Assembly: GCA_030762895.1 (NCBI GenBank)
Contig: CM061070.1
Coordinates: 107,559,554 to 107,623,553, forward strand
Reading direction: 5' to 3'
DNA length: 64,000 nucleotides
Source of the DNA: Sophora flavescens
Lineage: Eukaryota; Streptophyta; Magnoliopsida; Fabales; Fabaceae
In this document: in pieces, positions 22,178-33,651 of the stretch
How the letters are laid out: each line of letters starts with the position of its first letter
Position numbering within the stretch: the first letter of the stretch is position 1
Notes under the pieces: model-generated
The model's input: the letters and a program-made list of their open reading frames with translations, nothing else
Databases searched by the model: none
What the model was told of the DNA's origin: nothing
Position numbers and translations under genes: made by a program

Positions 22178-22742
22178 GGGAATTTCCTAATAAATGACAT
22201 GTTCCACTTGTGCTCTTCCTATCTAACTTGCATCCAGCAAAGTCAGAGTCGGAATATCCTATTAATGTGCAAGTGGATCCCTTGGGATACCATAGCCCCA
22301 TTTCTTTTGTTCCTAAAAGATACTTCATGATTCTTTTAACTACAGTAAGATGTGATTCTTTAGGATTAACTTAATACCTTGCACACATACACACACTAAA
22401 CATTATATCTGGCCTACTTGCAGTGAGATAAAGTAAGGATCCGATAATACCTCTATACTTGGATACATCAATAGATTTACCATGTTCATCTTTGTCCAAG
22501 TAGCATGATGGACTCATTTGTGTTGCCATTTCCTTTGTACTTTCGATTCCAAACTTCTTTAGTAGTTCCTTGCAATACTTTGTTTGGCTTATGAAGGTTC
22601 CATCTTGGCATTGTTTAATTTGAAGTCCAAGAAAGAAGGTAAGCTCTCCCATCATGGACATTTCAAATTCATTTTGCATTAGTTTACCAAATTCCTTGCA
22701 TAAAGACTCATTAGTAGCACCAAAAATAATGTCATAAACATA
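22178..22742 (-). pseudogene. pol: Copia RT-RNase H fragment (unit 3 copy)
   Basis: Third copy, apparently identical to unit 2. It shares the YVYD change and TAA, so both mutations precede the amplification. Confidence 0.85.
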
Positions 22743-23485
22743 TCAAGGAATCATCAAGACAAGAGCTTAACGATGGAATTAGTTTTTAAGTCTTAGAAGA
22801 TCTATAAGAGATGAAATCTCTTACTCACAAAAAGCTCACTTGTAAAGATGCATGAAGAAAATCATTTTTCATAACCTGCATTAAAAGGAATAAGTCTTCA
22901 TAAATGAAAATGATTTTGGAAATAGGATAATATAAGCGCTAGTCCAACATTGGAATAATATAAGCGCTCATCCAACACTGGGATAATATAAGCGCTCGTC
23001 CAACAGTGGAATAATATAAGCGCTCGTCCAACAATGAAGTAGAACAAGCAGACGTCCAATGAAGTGAAACAAGCAGACGTCCAATGAAGTGAAACAAGCA
23101 GACGTCCAATAAAGTGACAAAAGTACTCATTTACTAAAGTGACAGAAACACTCGTCTACTAAAGTAACAGAAGCGCGCGTCTACTAAAGTAACAAGAAGC
23201 GCTCGTCTGCTAAAGTGGCATATGGAGATCGTCTATCATATGGAGCTCGTCTACCATATGGAGCTCATCTTCCATATGGAACTCGTCTACTAAATGGAGC
23301 TCGTCTACTAGCCCATCCGAATGTAAAATCATAATGGCTAGATGGAAACGGTTATTTTCAAGATGGACGCGAATTCTACAAGAACAATCAGAATCTTATT
23401 TCAAGAACGAGAATCAAGAAAACATATTTTGTTAAATCAGATCCAAATCTGTTTTAATTGATCCAAACGACTATAACTTATTTTC

Positions 23486-23494
23486 TATATAAAG
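23486..23494 (+). promoter_or_regulatory. LTR TATA box (SIRE-like LTR)
   Basis: TATATAAAG about 700 bp before the LTR end, followed by a leader with the 'gggactggatgtagg' block; equivalent to the TATA box at 138-146. Confidence 0.6.
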
Positions 23495-25959
23495 AGGGAT
23501 CAAAGGAACACTTTTCGATAATAATTCTGAAAGTAAAAAATTCGAAAGATTCAAAAGCTTCTAAAAGTGCTTCATCTTTGAGAGAAAAGTGTGATATTTC
23601 TTAGAACTTCAATTTGTATAATCAGACTTTTAGAGTCTTTCTTCTACTCAATTCTTTATGTGAATTAGTGTGATTAAGAGAGGGTATCTCTTAGGATTGA
23701 ACAAGGATATAAGGGATCCTTGGGCATAGAAAAGCAAGTGTGCTTTTTTGGTGTGTTCTTGAGCAAGGAGGTTATCCTTGTGAATGTTGTAATTTGATAT
23801 TGTAATTTTTGGTTATAGTGGAGAAAACCACAGAGGTGTGGGACTGGATGTAGGCTTACCAGAGGAGGTAGCCGAACCAGGATAAATCGGTTTACGTGTT
23901 CTTCTCATCTCTAAACTCCATATACTTGTTATATGCACTTGTGTGTTGTGAATGCGTTTTAAGAATGCTTGTTAACTTGAATCTTTGATCTACAATCTGT
24001 GTTAAACTTGTTGTTACTTCTTATAATTCTTCTTAACATCATTACTTGTTACATAACCCGATTCTTGGGAATTAAAATTGAGTGAAAACCAACTTTCTTT
24101 AAGAAAATTCTGTTTTGCCTTAAATTTTTGAAAAAGTTTTCAATATCTCAATTCACCCCCCCTCTTGAGATTGTAGCCATTACCAACAACAACATATGCA
24201 GGACACACAGTCCACTACAACGTACATACGACACGAAGTCTACAACAACATGACACCGATCATAGATCAACGTGTTTCAAAAATGCTAGTACCCCGACGT
24301 CTTGGTTACTAGGTTCACTTTTCAATATTATTTTTTGTTCAGTGAGACTCAAATACAAAACAAAACCTCCGCAACTTATCCGAGTTATCAGAATATTTTT
24401 GTTGGGTAAAACTTCTGGCAAAAGAAAAACTTTTCATTGGAAATTTATTTTAAAAACTTCGAGTTATAGAAAATCTATTTCTTTTCAAAAAATCCATTTT
24501 TATTTTGAAATTTTCTCTTTCAAAAAAAAATTGGAACTCTTTAGATAAAATCATTTTAAATTTTCCAAATAAATTTGTTTTTCTTTATGGTTTTGTATCA
24601 TAAAATATTTTCAAAAATTGATTTCTCTTAGTGTAAAATCACTTAAATTTTAAAATAAATTTCCTTCATAAATATTTTATATTGATACTAATATTCTCCT
24701 AAAGTTTGAAAAGGTAAATTTATTTTCTCTTTTACCAAAATATTTCTTCAAATAAATATTTATTTTCAATATTCTTCATATGTCTTTCTTAAGACTTTTA
24801 TCCAGAAGATTAAATTGAGCTCTAACCAATGTTAGGCTTTCCATACAATCAACCAAACAGTATCATAACAAATATAGCATGCATCACTTAATTCTCATAT
24901 ATTCATAAATAATCAGTCAAACATGAAAATTTAAGTATGTTATTCAATCAAATAAATAACTTAAACTACCACATCAAGACATTCAAACAATCACATTAAG
25001 ACAAACACAAACAACATATAGTTATCATAAAGAGCATCCATCAGGCAGTCTCCCCTTACCTTAAATTGAAGGGTAAAAAGATCGTAGTTTTTCCGTGTTT
25101 AAAGAAAACGAACTTTGTTCCCGAATCATGATTGCAAATTTAAACAAAACCAAGTATGTAATATAAGTTAAAAATTTATAAAATCACCATATTTCTCTCA
25201 TGCATGTCTCGGCCTTGTCAAGAAAAGGATGATAAAATTTTCAAAATTTTACAAGCTTTTGGATCAATAATCCTTAAGCATTGTAGAGACATGATCAAGG
25301 CTTATAACTTAAAATAAAATTTAATCCATCTACTCCATGCTTGAATAGGTTTCGGCCTTTAAAAAAATAGGTTAGAAATTGATTTTCAACTTTTTGACTA
25401 CATGCATGTAATTAAAATCATGATCAAAGCAAGCATTTTTCTTAAAAATTTGAAACAAGGCTTCCTCAACTCTCATGGCTAGAGTTTCGGCCAAAGAAAA
25501 TAAAATAGGAAGGAAAACTATATTTTTTTTTTATTGAGTTTATGAACTTAAAATGCATGCATCAAAGGATTTTAACTTAAGCATGAGAAAATTTAACAAA
25601 AACACTAACATGCACTACATAGGGTTTTCGGCCACCCTATTAAAAAGTGTTTTGGAAAATCTTTTTGTCACATGCAAGCATGTAAGATGAAGGTAGAGAT
25701 GCATATGAGTTCATAGAAATTGGTTCCTTACTAAAAAGATTTCTCTAAGAGTTTTTCTTAAAAATTGTTGACTAAAGCTTGAACATGCAACATGAAAAAA
25801 TGACATGCATGTTGATGAGAAAGAGATTTTTTAAGAAAATAAAGAGCAAGAAGAGAGGAGAGTTATACCCTTTGATGTAAGCATGTATCATGGGAATTGT
25901 TGTAAACGTGTTAGGAAATTTGCAGTTTCATTTCACGAATCGAAATTTGGTTTCCTGAT

Positions 25960-25975
25960 CAGTAAAGTTTTACTG
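25960..25975. repeat. Conserved LTR stem-loop, copy B
   Basis: CAGTAAAGTTTTACTG pairs along seven bases per arm; equivalent to 9028-9043, 27253-27268, 49644-49659 and 55928-55943. Confidence 0.6.
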
Positions 25976-26165
25976 ATAGTGAAAACACAGACCGGGTTCG
26001 TCTAAAATTTTCAACTGAATTTTCAACTGTAGCTTCCTACTATAAAATAAGTATTTGAAAATAATTTTAGTTTATCAAAAATAAATTTCTCGGATTTAAA
26101 ATAATAAACACACCTACACATACATAAGCACTGATTATCGAAGCAGAAAAAATCGGGATGTTATA

Positions 26166-26463
26166 CTCTCCTAGCTAGTACAGAATGGATTATAGACATG
26201 GGCATGGAAAATGTTATTTTTGAAGTTGATAGCAAGAGTGTTGTTGTTGCGGTTACCTCTACAAATCACCATGCTGCGGAGTTTGGTGACATTATTATGA
26301 ATTGTAAAGAGATTCTTAGTTCTAATTTAAATCTCAAAGTTTGCTTTGTTAGGAGACAATTGTTGCTCATAGTCTTGCTAGGACGGCTTCAATATATCCT
26401 AGTCTTCATGTTTTTGATTTTATTGCCTCTTGTATTGCTGCTACTGTCGTTTTTGAAATGAAA
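26166..26463 (+). pseudogene. LINE ORF2 pseudogene: RNase H end
   Basis: The frame continues from 17176: LLASTEWIIDMGMENVIFEVDS (two phrases), then VVVAVTSTNHHAAEFGD, then after a frame change VVAHSLARTAS, the end of the RNase H domain in plant L1 elements. The EVDS motif keeps the catalytic aspartate position. Coding ends near 26463. Confidence 0.78.
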
Positions 26464-26887
26464 TAAGCTATTTTCAGTCAAATTTTTTTTTTGGTGATAA
26501 ATCTATGCATTATACATATTTATTCTTAATGATAAGAATATTTAACGTATATTATTGTTTAATGTAATCTAATTCTTCATTTTTATAAATTTTAATATTA
26601 TTATAATATGTAAATAGAATATATTTTATAATATAAATATAAATATGAACTATTCTATAAAATAGAAATATTTATAATATAAAAGTATTATATAAAAAAT
26701 AATTATAGAAGATTAATAGCCCCTTTTTTAGGATAGTCGTCATCTGAGAATAATCTATCGGGTAGAATATATAAATAATATAATAAGAGTACTGCAATAT
26801 AAAATATTGTTAAATATATTTATATAGATATATCATTAATTAATATATATATATATGAAAATGAACAAGCTCAAAATTCTCAATTAA
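26464..26887. other. AT-rich stretch
   Basis: Very AT-rich, with short A/T direct repeats; no gene seen. Confidence 0.5.
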
Positions 26888-27252
26888 TCGATAGGCTAAT
26901 TTTCGTTTACTCTGTATCAACGGTAAATATATATTTATTTATATTTATATCAGAGACCTAGAAAATGATTTTGGAGAAAACAAAATCATATCCAGAACCT
27001 ACTCTATGGTAGGAAGCTCTGGTTAAAATATGAGTTTAAAACTCAGATTTGAAACCAGGTGTTTTTCTTGTGGTATAATGTTATACCAGCAAAAAACCCT
27101 AATTTGACCTGAAACTGAAAAATTGTAGTTTTTTTATATTATGTCCGTGAAGAATTCTACTTTCAAAATTTCTGATCAAAAATAAAATATTATATTTATT
27201 CGGACGAATTTTGGTGAAAGTTCGGACGAAAAACGGTATGCGTTTTCACTAA

Positions 27253-27268
27253 CGGTAAGATTTTACTG
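27253..27268. repeat. Conserved LTR stem-loop, copy D
   Basis: CGGTAAGATTTTACTG pairs with two G-T wobbles; same place as in copies A, B, C and E. Confidence 0.5.
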
Positions 27269-29309
27269 ATAAGAAAACATAATTTTTACCCGTGAACGAA
27301 ACGGTTTATGTTTAAATCATATTTTCAACAATTTTGGTTATTTTGAAAATTTTAAATCAAAAACGAAATATTATGTTTTTATTCAGGCGTAAAACCCTCA
27401 TCTGGAAACCGACGGAATCGGAAACAGAACTGCAGAGATAGAACCGGACACTAGAGGAGCTGAGTTATGGGATGACTCACCAAGCATTTATGAAATAGTT
27501 AATGCAAGTAATCATGAGTTTTTAGGTGAAATGACCAAAATGCCCTTAATCTTAACCTAACTTATTCTAGTTAATTTTTAACCATGGTTAAGGCAGGTCA
27601 AGGTCAGTTTGGCTTCTTCCTCCTCATTTGTGGTCCAAAATCAGCCACACCTTCCTTTCATTTGTGACCACATATTTTTAACTTAACCATGATTTCTATT
27701 AACTATAGTTAAGTTATTATAACCATAGTTAAGTTATTATATTATTTTCAAACTTAACATAGGTCAAGTAAACTCAACCATGGTTCCATTTTAACATTAA
27801 ACAATTCCTCCCCTCACTCCCTCACTCAATGTCATGGCTCACACACCCCACTCACACACTTGGACATTTCATTTTCTTTCCTAAGTCATTTTACTCACAA
27901 AACACTAAGAACTTCATAGTGTTCTTGCTAAGTTCATCATAGTTCTTCATTTCTTCTCAAGTTCTTCATCAATCTTCTTCATTCTAAGGTGGTGAATCTC
28001 TTCCTCATCATCTTAGCTTCATTAATCTTCCATCAATAATCATTTCCATCAACAATTTCACAAATTTCTATTCTTAGATCTAGATTTTCAAATGATTATA
28101 GAAAATTCTAGAAAAATCATTTTAATGTGAAACCAATTTTTATTATCTTCATATAACTTCTAATTTCATAATCTAAGAGTATGTAAGCAAAATAATTTCC
28201 TTCCTATTTTTCTTTACATGGCCGAATTGATGCCTGAATGAGCAAAGGAGATTTGGTTCAATTTTTAACTTAAATGAGGTTGTTTATAAGCTATCTAGGG
28301 TTTCTATGTTCTAAATCTAAGAGTTTGAAATCAAAATAAATTTATAACCATATTTTCTGGTCTTGGCCAGATTGGTGTTTATGTGGAAAAAATAAGTTTT
28401 CTTCAATCTTTAATTAGATCATGATTTATATGAATTATCTAAGGTGTGTAGGTTCTAGATCCAAGAGCATGTGAGCAAAAATAATTTCTAGCCAATTTTA
28501 CTATGTAGGGCCGAAACCTTAACCCTAGAGGTTAGAGGATTTTGTTTCATATTTTTGAATTGTAACACTTGTTTTATGTTAGTTAATACTCTAGTAACTA
28601 GGATCTAAAAGATGGAATTGAGAAAATAACCCTAATCCTATTTTTGAGTCATGGACGAAACTAACATAGAGTTATCATGATCGGATTTTGTTTGATTAAC
28701 TAGTGGTTTTAAGGTTAACCATTAAATGTGGTAGGGTAACGAGGATCAGAAAGTCGGGACTTCAGTGATAAGTTCAGGTGGGGAAAAGATTCAACCTATC
28801 GTCGGAATGGATAAGTAGTTTATAATATAATAATTGTGTAGGGCGACCTAAACCCTACTAGTGGTCGAGTAATCGACAAGACCAAAATCGCATTGGAATA
28901 TTTTCCGTAATACCAATGATGATTTGGGACTTGTAGGTTTATCGACGTTAGGATAATTTTATAATATTTGAGGATGTATGACTTTATTATTATTGACTAT
29001 TTGTGATGCAATGGTTGAGATATTGTACTTCTTGTGACGTTTTATTTTGATGTTTGAATATTTTATAATAATTGTATTATGCATGATCTGTCTGGTTTGA
29101 TAATGTGCTTAGTTGACTTTTAAGTAAAGATATATGTTGCTTGGGAGATGTTCATGTGGGTGAGAGAATGAATGTGACTTAGAGGTGCCTAGCGTAATTA
29201 AGTTGTTTTATAGATGAGATTATGAGATATGATTTGAGGATTTATACGAGTTCTAGTGAGAGGTTGGGGCATTAGGTTATGACCCCGTAAGAGTCGGTGA
29301 TACTTATAT

Positions 29310-29460
29310 TATTATTATTATTATGTGTAGCAATTGAGCTATTATAGATATAACTTTATGTGTAGCAATTGGGCTACTATAGATATAATTTTATGTGTAG
29401 CAATGGGCTACTATAGATATAATTTTTATGTGTAGCAATCAGACTACTTATATTATATAT
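29310..29460. repeat. Minisatellite, about 38-bp unit, four copies
   Basis: 'tatgtgtagcaattgggct' followed by 'actatagatataattt' repeats four times with small changes inside LTR D. Confidence 0.75.
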
Positions 29461-29733
29461 GATAGAGGGGAGTGCTCGCTCGGACGAAGGACTAACATTC
29501 CTATTAGGATGGAGATGGTGTGACAAGATTGTAGTGGTCACGTTAGCATAAAGGTTTAGTTGTATGATATTGAGGTAGAGGATGATATCGTGAATTAAGG
29601 ATGATGGTTGATTACGAGTGGTGATTGTCTGTGACTATTGTTATATTATATGCTATGATTCCTTTCCGCTTTTGATGATAGCAATGTTTCTTATCCCCTA
29701 TATTTTTCTGTATGTTGTATTTTATTTATTGTG

Positions 29734-29841
29734 ATCGTACGAGAAGACCCTATGGAGGAGCATGTTGCTGAGGATTTGGATGAAACTCTTTTTGAGCTAG
29801 AAGCTAGAGGACGAGCTGTGGATTCAAGTGGTAGAACTTAG
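29734..29841 (+). other. Short acidic frame shared by LTR copies D and E
   Basis: The plus frame ends VREDPMEEHVAEDLDE, then FELEARGRAVDSSGRT and TAG (29839-29841). Copy E encodes the same with REDHMEEPVAEELDG and GQAVDPNGRT on minus ending at 48913. There is no convincing start codon. Function unknown; it is comparable in place to the acidic ORF tail of copies B and C. Confidence 0.4.
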
Positions 29842-30147
29842 ATAGTCTATGACCAGTGTGTCTTAGGACGTTTTATATTTCCGCGAATGTTAATTTGTTT
29901 TAATTATGCACCTGCAAGGGATCCTACTGCTCGGATACCCTAGGCAGTGTTTTGATACTCTGATGTGTATGTATGTAATATAATTATGGTGTGTTAATTT
30001 TCAAGAGTTGTATGTTTGATAATCAAGTTTTAAATTTTACATATTTCGGTATATACACTTAACGTTGAGTACGTAATTAAGTTTATTAAATAATTAATTA
30101 ATGAGATTTTAATTTAATGATACAATAGAATACAACGGGGTGTCTCA

Positions 30148-31635
30148 GTAAGTGATATCCTCAACATGTCTATAATTTTATTTCTCTCATTTTCAACAAA
30201 TAATACTCAAATTTAGTCCTTAAATCAAAATTGCATGTGAATACATATAAGAAAACTCTTTTAAAAAAAAATCGTTTTCTTACTTTTCTAGATAAAAAGA
30301 AGACCCATACTTTAATCAGCTTATGATGGTCACACACGCTTATTCCTATTATACTCCATTATTTGAATAGCGGATTTGACCTTTAAGTAATAGATAAGAT
30401 AGAGACCTTTGCATTGTAATTTGAGTTCTGATTATTTGGAATTTGGATCTCCAATAACAGATAATCAAGACCCAAGTCAACAGTTTATAAAATCTATTAT
30501 AAAGTTAAACCTACCCATGCATAACCTTTCAAAAGCGCCCCCTAGGCCCCTACACTTCTCGTAGCTACCCTTCCACTGTAAAAAAAGGGGTGGGGGTCCT
30601 TCTTAGCCCTTACCAGTCAACCTTGGATCCATATATAGAAACTTCTGTACATACACTATTCCATGGAATAGCTAGGGGACCAAAAGTGTGAAGTTTTTTA
30701 GGCATGATGAGTTTCCAATATTTAAATAGTACCAGTTCTTGTAGATTAATTGTACATCAAATCCTCCGGAGGACTGATCCATACTCCAATTAATTAGTCT
30801 GATAATCAAAAGATATAGAAATATAATATCATAAGAGAAACTATATATAAAAGTATCAACATTAATGCATTTAAAGTTAATAAAATGACTTAGATGGACG
30901 AATTCATAAAAAGTTTGTTAACAACGTAGAGTTGCTCTCACTATTAAAAATTCATAAATTTCTTACGGATGTTTCTGCAGATTTATTCCTATGAATTTTA
31001 TTACAATTTTTTGAGAAATGTTTTTTTTTATTTTTTATAATTACCCGTGAATATATTACCTCAAAACAAAAATTCGTAGGAATCTACACCAAACCTGTTT
31101 TCTGCAGTATTTTAAGTAAAATCCGTCGGAAAATATACATGTAATAAGAAAATTTCTAACAGAGTCTCCACTAATTTTTATACTCACCAAAACAGACTTT
31201 TCATGCTCAAAAAAAAAAAAAACAGACTTTTCATAGCGGAATATCGGCAATTAAGTTCAACCCACCCTCCATTCCCAAAAAAAATATTTCAACCCACCCT
31301 CACCTCCTTATTTTCTTGTGAATTTCTATGTAGTTAGGCGAAGCTATAAGCTATTAAATGTTTTCATAGAGTGTTATGTTTTTCCATATATATTATATAT
31401 GGTCATATTATTAAACGAATTTTACATCTGATTGTAAGGTGTCTTTAATTAATGGGTTTCAAACTCATCAGTGCCAAGTCAAGTTACCTACATAAAACTA
31501 ATTTTTTTGGTAGATCTGCATAAAACTAAATGTGTTATCAATTAAGTCACACTTTGTAGTTATATTGATACTTCTTTGATTAACTGAGAAGTATGACTTT
31601 AAAATATAAACAATGTTACAAGCATATGTTTAAAT
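30148..31635. other. Intergenic stretch
   Basis: No gene recognised. From about 30945 the text CACTATTAAAAATTCAT with nearby 'cttacggatg', 'ttcgtaggaa' and 'tccgtcggaa' is reminiscent of the end and subterminal repeats of a CACTA transposon, but no partner end or 3-bp duplication was found. Confidence 0.4.
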
Positions 31636-31967
31636 TGGGTCAAATATTTTTTTAATCTCTTATTTTTTATAAAAATTCGATTTTAGTCCCTCATTTGAAA
31701 AATGTATTTTTTTAATCCCGTTTTTTAAAATGTATCAAAAAGTCCCTACATCACTCTTTCTTTTGAAAAAATAGGGACTAAAACCGAACTTTTGTAAAAA
31801 AATGAGGGATTAAAAATGTGCGGTTGTCAAAATTGAGGGAATAAAAATATTGGTGTAGGGACCACTTCCGACACATTTTAAAAATTGAGGACTAAAAAAA
31901 TACATTTTTCAAACGAAAAACTAAAACCGAATTTTTATAATAAATAGGAACTAAAATCATATTTAAC
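31636..31967. mobile_element. Mutator-type MITE with long inverted arms (332 bp)
   Basis: The left arm (about 31636-31735) and right arm (about 31880-31967) are inverted copies: 'ataaaaattcgattttagt' on the left matches the complement of 'actaaaaccgaatttttat' on the right, and 'gaaaaatgtattttttta' is shared too. It is bracketed by the direct repeat ATGTTTAAAT (31626-31635 and 31968-31977), 9-10 bp, as for Mutator-like elements. It has no coding sequence. Confidence 0.82.
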
Positions 31968-33572
31968 ATGTTTAAATATGATCTTTCAAGGAGCAAATCA
32001 TTAGTTTTGCTTTACACTGTCATTATCTTACTATAACGGGTTGATCTATTATCTGATAGACCAGTCATATAAATATCTATTTAAAGTAAAATAGGACACA
32101 ACAATATACACCCAAAATAAATAAATATAATATCTCTTGAAGCTTTTTTGTTTTTTTGTTTTTAATTGTACACTATTTTAAAAAATACTATACCAATACA
32201 TCCCCTACAATATTCTTTTAAAAAATAATAAATAATTAATGTATTTAATTGATATGTACTATTAGGATTAAAAAAAATTACATTGTCAAATTGTTACCTC
32301 ATTAAAAAGATTTGATTTTTATAATAATTATCTTAAAAGTCACACAAATGATTATTTATGATTGGTTATTAATAAAAAAAAAACTTTATAATGTCAATAT
32401 ATCAAAACTAAAAAATAACAAAACAATAATTTCAGTTAATTTTTAAGATCTTAAACATAACAAACCTGACAAGATGTGTGTGCTACTCAAATTGAATCTT
32501 CAAAGTTGAGCAATCTTTCAATGGATCTGGATAAAAAATCACAAAAAGAGAGAAATCAATAATCCTTCAATAGATCTGAAAAAAACCAGAGAGAGAGAGA
32601 GGGAAATCAATAATCCTTCAACAAAAAAAAAAAAAAAGCAAAGAGTGAGAGAACTTGACGAAGAGAGAGAAAGAGAGGAGATAGCAACCTCAACGCAAAG
32701 ATAAACCGAAGCGTCGACGAAGAAGATGAATAGAAGAACCGGGGTGTCGATCGACGAAGAAAAAGATGAACAGAAGAATCGAGACGTCGACGAAGAAGAA
32801 GATAAAACGTGAAATTGGTGAAATGGGTGTTTTGGGGAAGTGAGGTGAAATGGAGAGGTGTCACTGATGAAGTGGGTCTGAGTGTAAATGTCTAATATTG
32901 TTGTTATTAATTATTTTTTTAGTAGCTAATATTGTTTAGCCACATATTTTTCAAATCAATTTATGAATTAGTGGCAATTAGTTTATTGCTATTAAATAAT
33001 TGACAATAAAAACAAAATTTACTATAGTGAGAATACGTAACTTTGACTATTACTTAATTATCTTAAGGGTGAAATTCGTACCTTTCCCATGTTCCAAGTT
33101 TCTTTTGTTTAGTTAAATACAAAGACAAAATCTCATTCTCTATAGATGTAAATTTCGATGATTTTCGTTAAATAAAAAAAATTATCACTTATTTGATAAT
33201 TGTTGTAAATGATTCATACTCTGATTTCTTATTAGTATATATCATAATACATATCCTTAACTTAAACATATAGTAATTAAAAAGAGTGTGTTTTTTATCA
33301 AAAAAAAAAAAAAAGAGTGTGTTGTATTATCAAAAAAAAAAGAGAGTGTGTTCTACGATCGAAAAAGGAGCGTGCTATGTGAACAATTACTACTAAAATG
33401 GTAAAAGGGAAAACCAATAAACACAGACATTATCTGTCAAAAAAATAAACACAGACATTAGATTAAACATGAAATAGTGTACAAATTCAACAATACAATA
33501 AGAAATATCATGCATTTTTCACTTATATAATTTTTCTAAAAAAAATGATATATAAAAAAAAAAGAATATCTC

Positions 33573-33575
<3 letters not shown>

Positions 33576-33647
<72 letters not shown>
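33576..33647. repeat. (AT)n microsatellite
   Basis: About 72 bp of uninterrupted AT dinucleotide. Confidence 0.95.

Positions 33648-33651
<4 letters not shown>

Larger units (their letters stand above)
20186..23172. repeat. Threefold tandem repeat, units 997 / 995 / 995 bp
   Basis: Units are 20186-21182, 21183-22177 and 22178-23172, each starting at 'gggaatttcctaataaatgac'-type text. Each joins a 565-bp piece of the inverted RT-RNase H fragment to a 430-bp piece of plus-strand LTR. By eye units 2 and 3 look identical; unit 1 differs by a few bases ('caaaggggaat' for 'cagtggaat' near 21015, and 'gtcgaaat' for 'gtcggaat' at 20255). The duplication is therefore very recent, or an assembly duplication. 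Confidence 0.92.
18819..24188 (+). mobile_element. SIRE-like copia LTR inside LTR B, interrupted and partly triplicated
   Basis: Starts TGTAAGACTAAG (18819) and ends ATTACCAACA (24188), bracketed by the perfect 5-bp duplication ACAAC (18814-18818 and 24189-24193). The LTR sequence is on plus: 18819-19011, then from 20751 on, with a TATA box at 23486-23494 and 'gggactggatgtaggc' near 23840. Between these lies an inverted fragment of the same kind of element (19012-20750), and a segment spanning both was triplicated (20186-23172). Confidence 0.82.
17177..26165 (-). mobile_element. Large solo LTR, copy B, with nested copia LTR
   Basis: Ends TGCAACACC (17177) and GATGTTATA (26165) are mutated forms of the inverted termini TGTAACACC/GGTGTTACA of copy C. 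It is flanked by CTCCC (17172-17176) and CTCTC (26166-26170), a 5-bp duplication with one mismatch lying inside the LINE frame. The LTR proper is about 3.6 kb (17177-18818 and 24194-26165). Orientation is set as minus by colinearity with copy C, whose TATA box is on plus. It carries the split ORF at 17583-18074. Confidence 0.82.
10958..26463 (+). mobile_element. L1-type LINE, 5'-truncated and split into four pieces
   Basis: The pieces 10958-12407, 13655-14718, 16806-17176 and 26166-26463 read as one element once three insertions are removed. In order they give the pre-RT region, RT, the segment after RT with YLGLPLVIG, a zf-RVT-type region and an RNase H domain, the order of plant L1-clade ORF2. 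The endonuclease and ORF1 are missing at the 5' end, as is usual for truncated LINE insertions. The reading frame resumes across each insertion exactly at the target-site duplication (GTGGT, CTAAA, CTCYC). No clear poly-A tail or LINE target duplication is seen near 26463. Confidence 0.85.
26888..30147 (+). mobile_element. Solo LTR, copy D (subfamily 2 of the large LTR family)
   Basis: It is colinear with copy E (minus, 48583-56129) along about 3.3 kb, including 'aatgattttg.a.aaaacaaaatcatat' near 26965, the 'gtgaacgaaacggttta' block near 27290, a long stretch of 'ctaaccatggttaa'-type text around 27590, and the end 'gtgtctca' (30147). The left end is degenerate, so 26888 is approximate and no duplication is seen. 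It shares the conserved start block and stem-loop with copies A-C but is otherwise diverged. No internal region or partner LTR is present. Confidence 0.68.

Noticed and set aside
20930..23310. CRISPR-like array
   Set aside because: The short repeats have no unique spacers of constant length; they are LTR subrepeats in a plant copia element.
32607..32864. Minus-strand 85-codon frame
   Set aside because: Its composition comes from degenerate GA-rich minisatellite units.
32880..33029. CACTA transposon end (33013-33029) paired with 30945
   Set aside because: The two CACTA-like ends have different subterminal repeats and flanks do not form a 3-bp duplication; at most two separate fragments.
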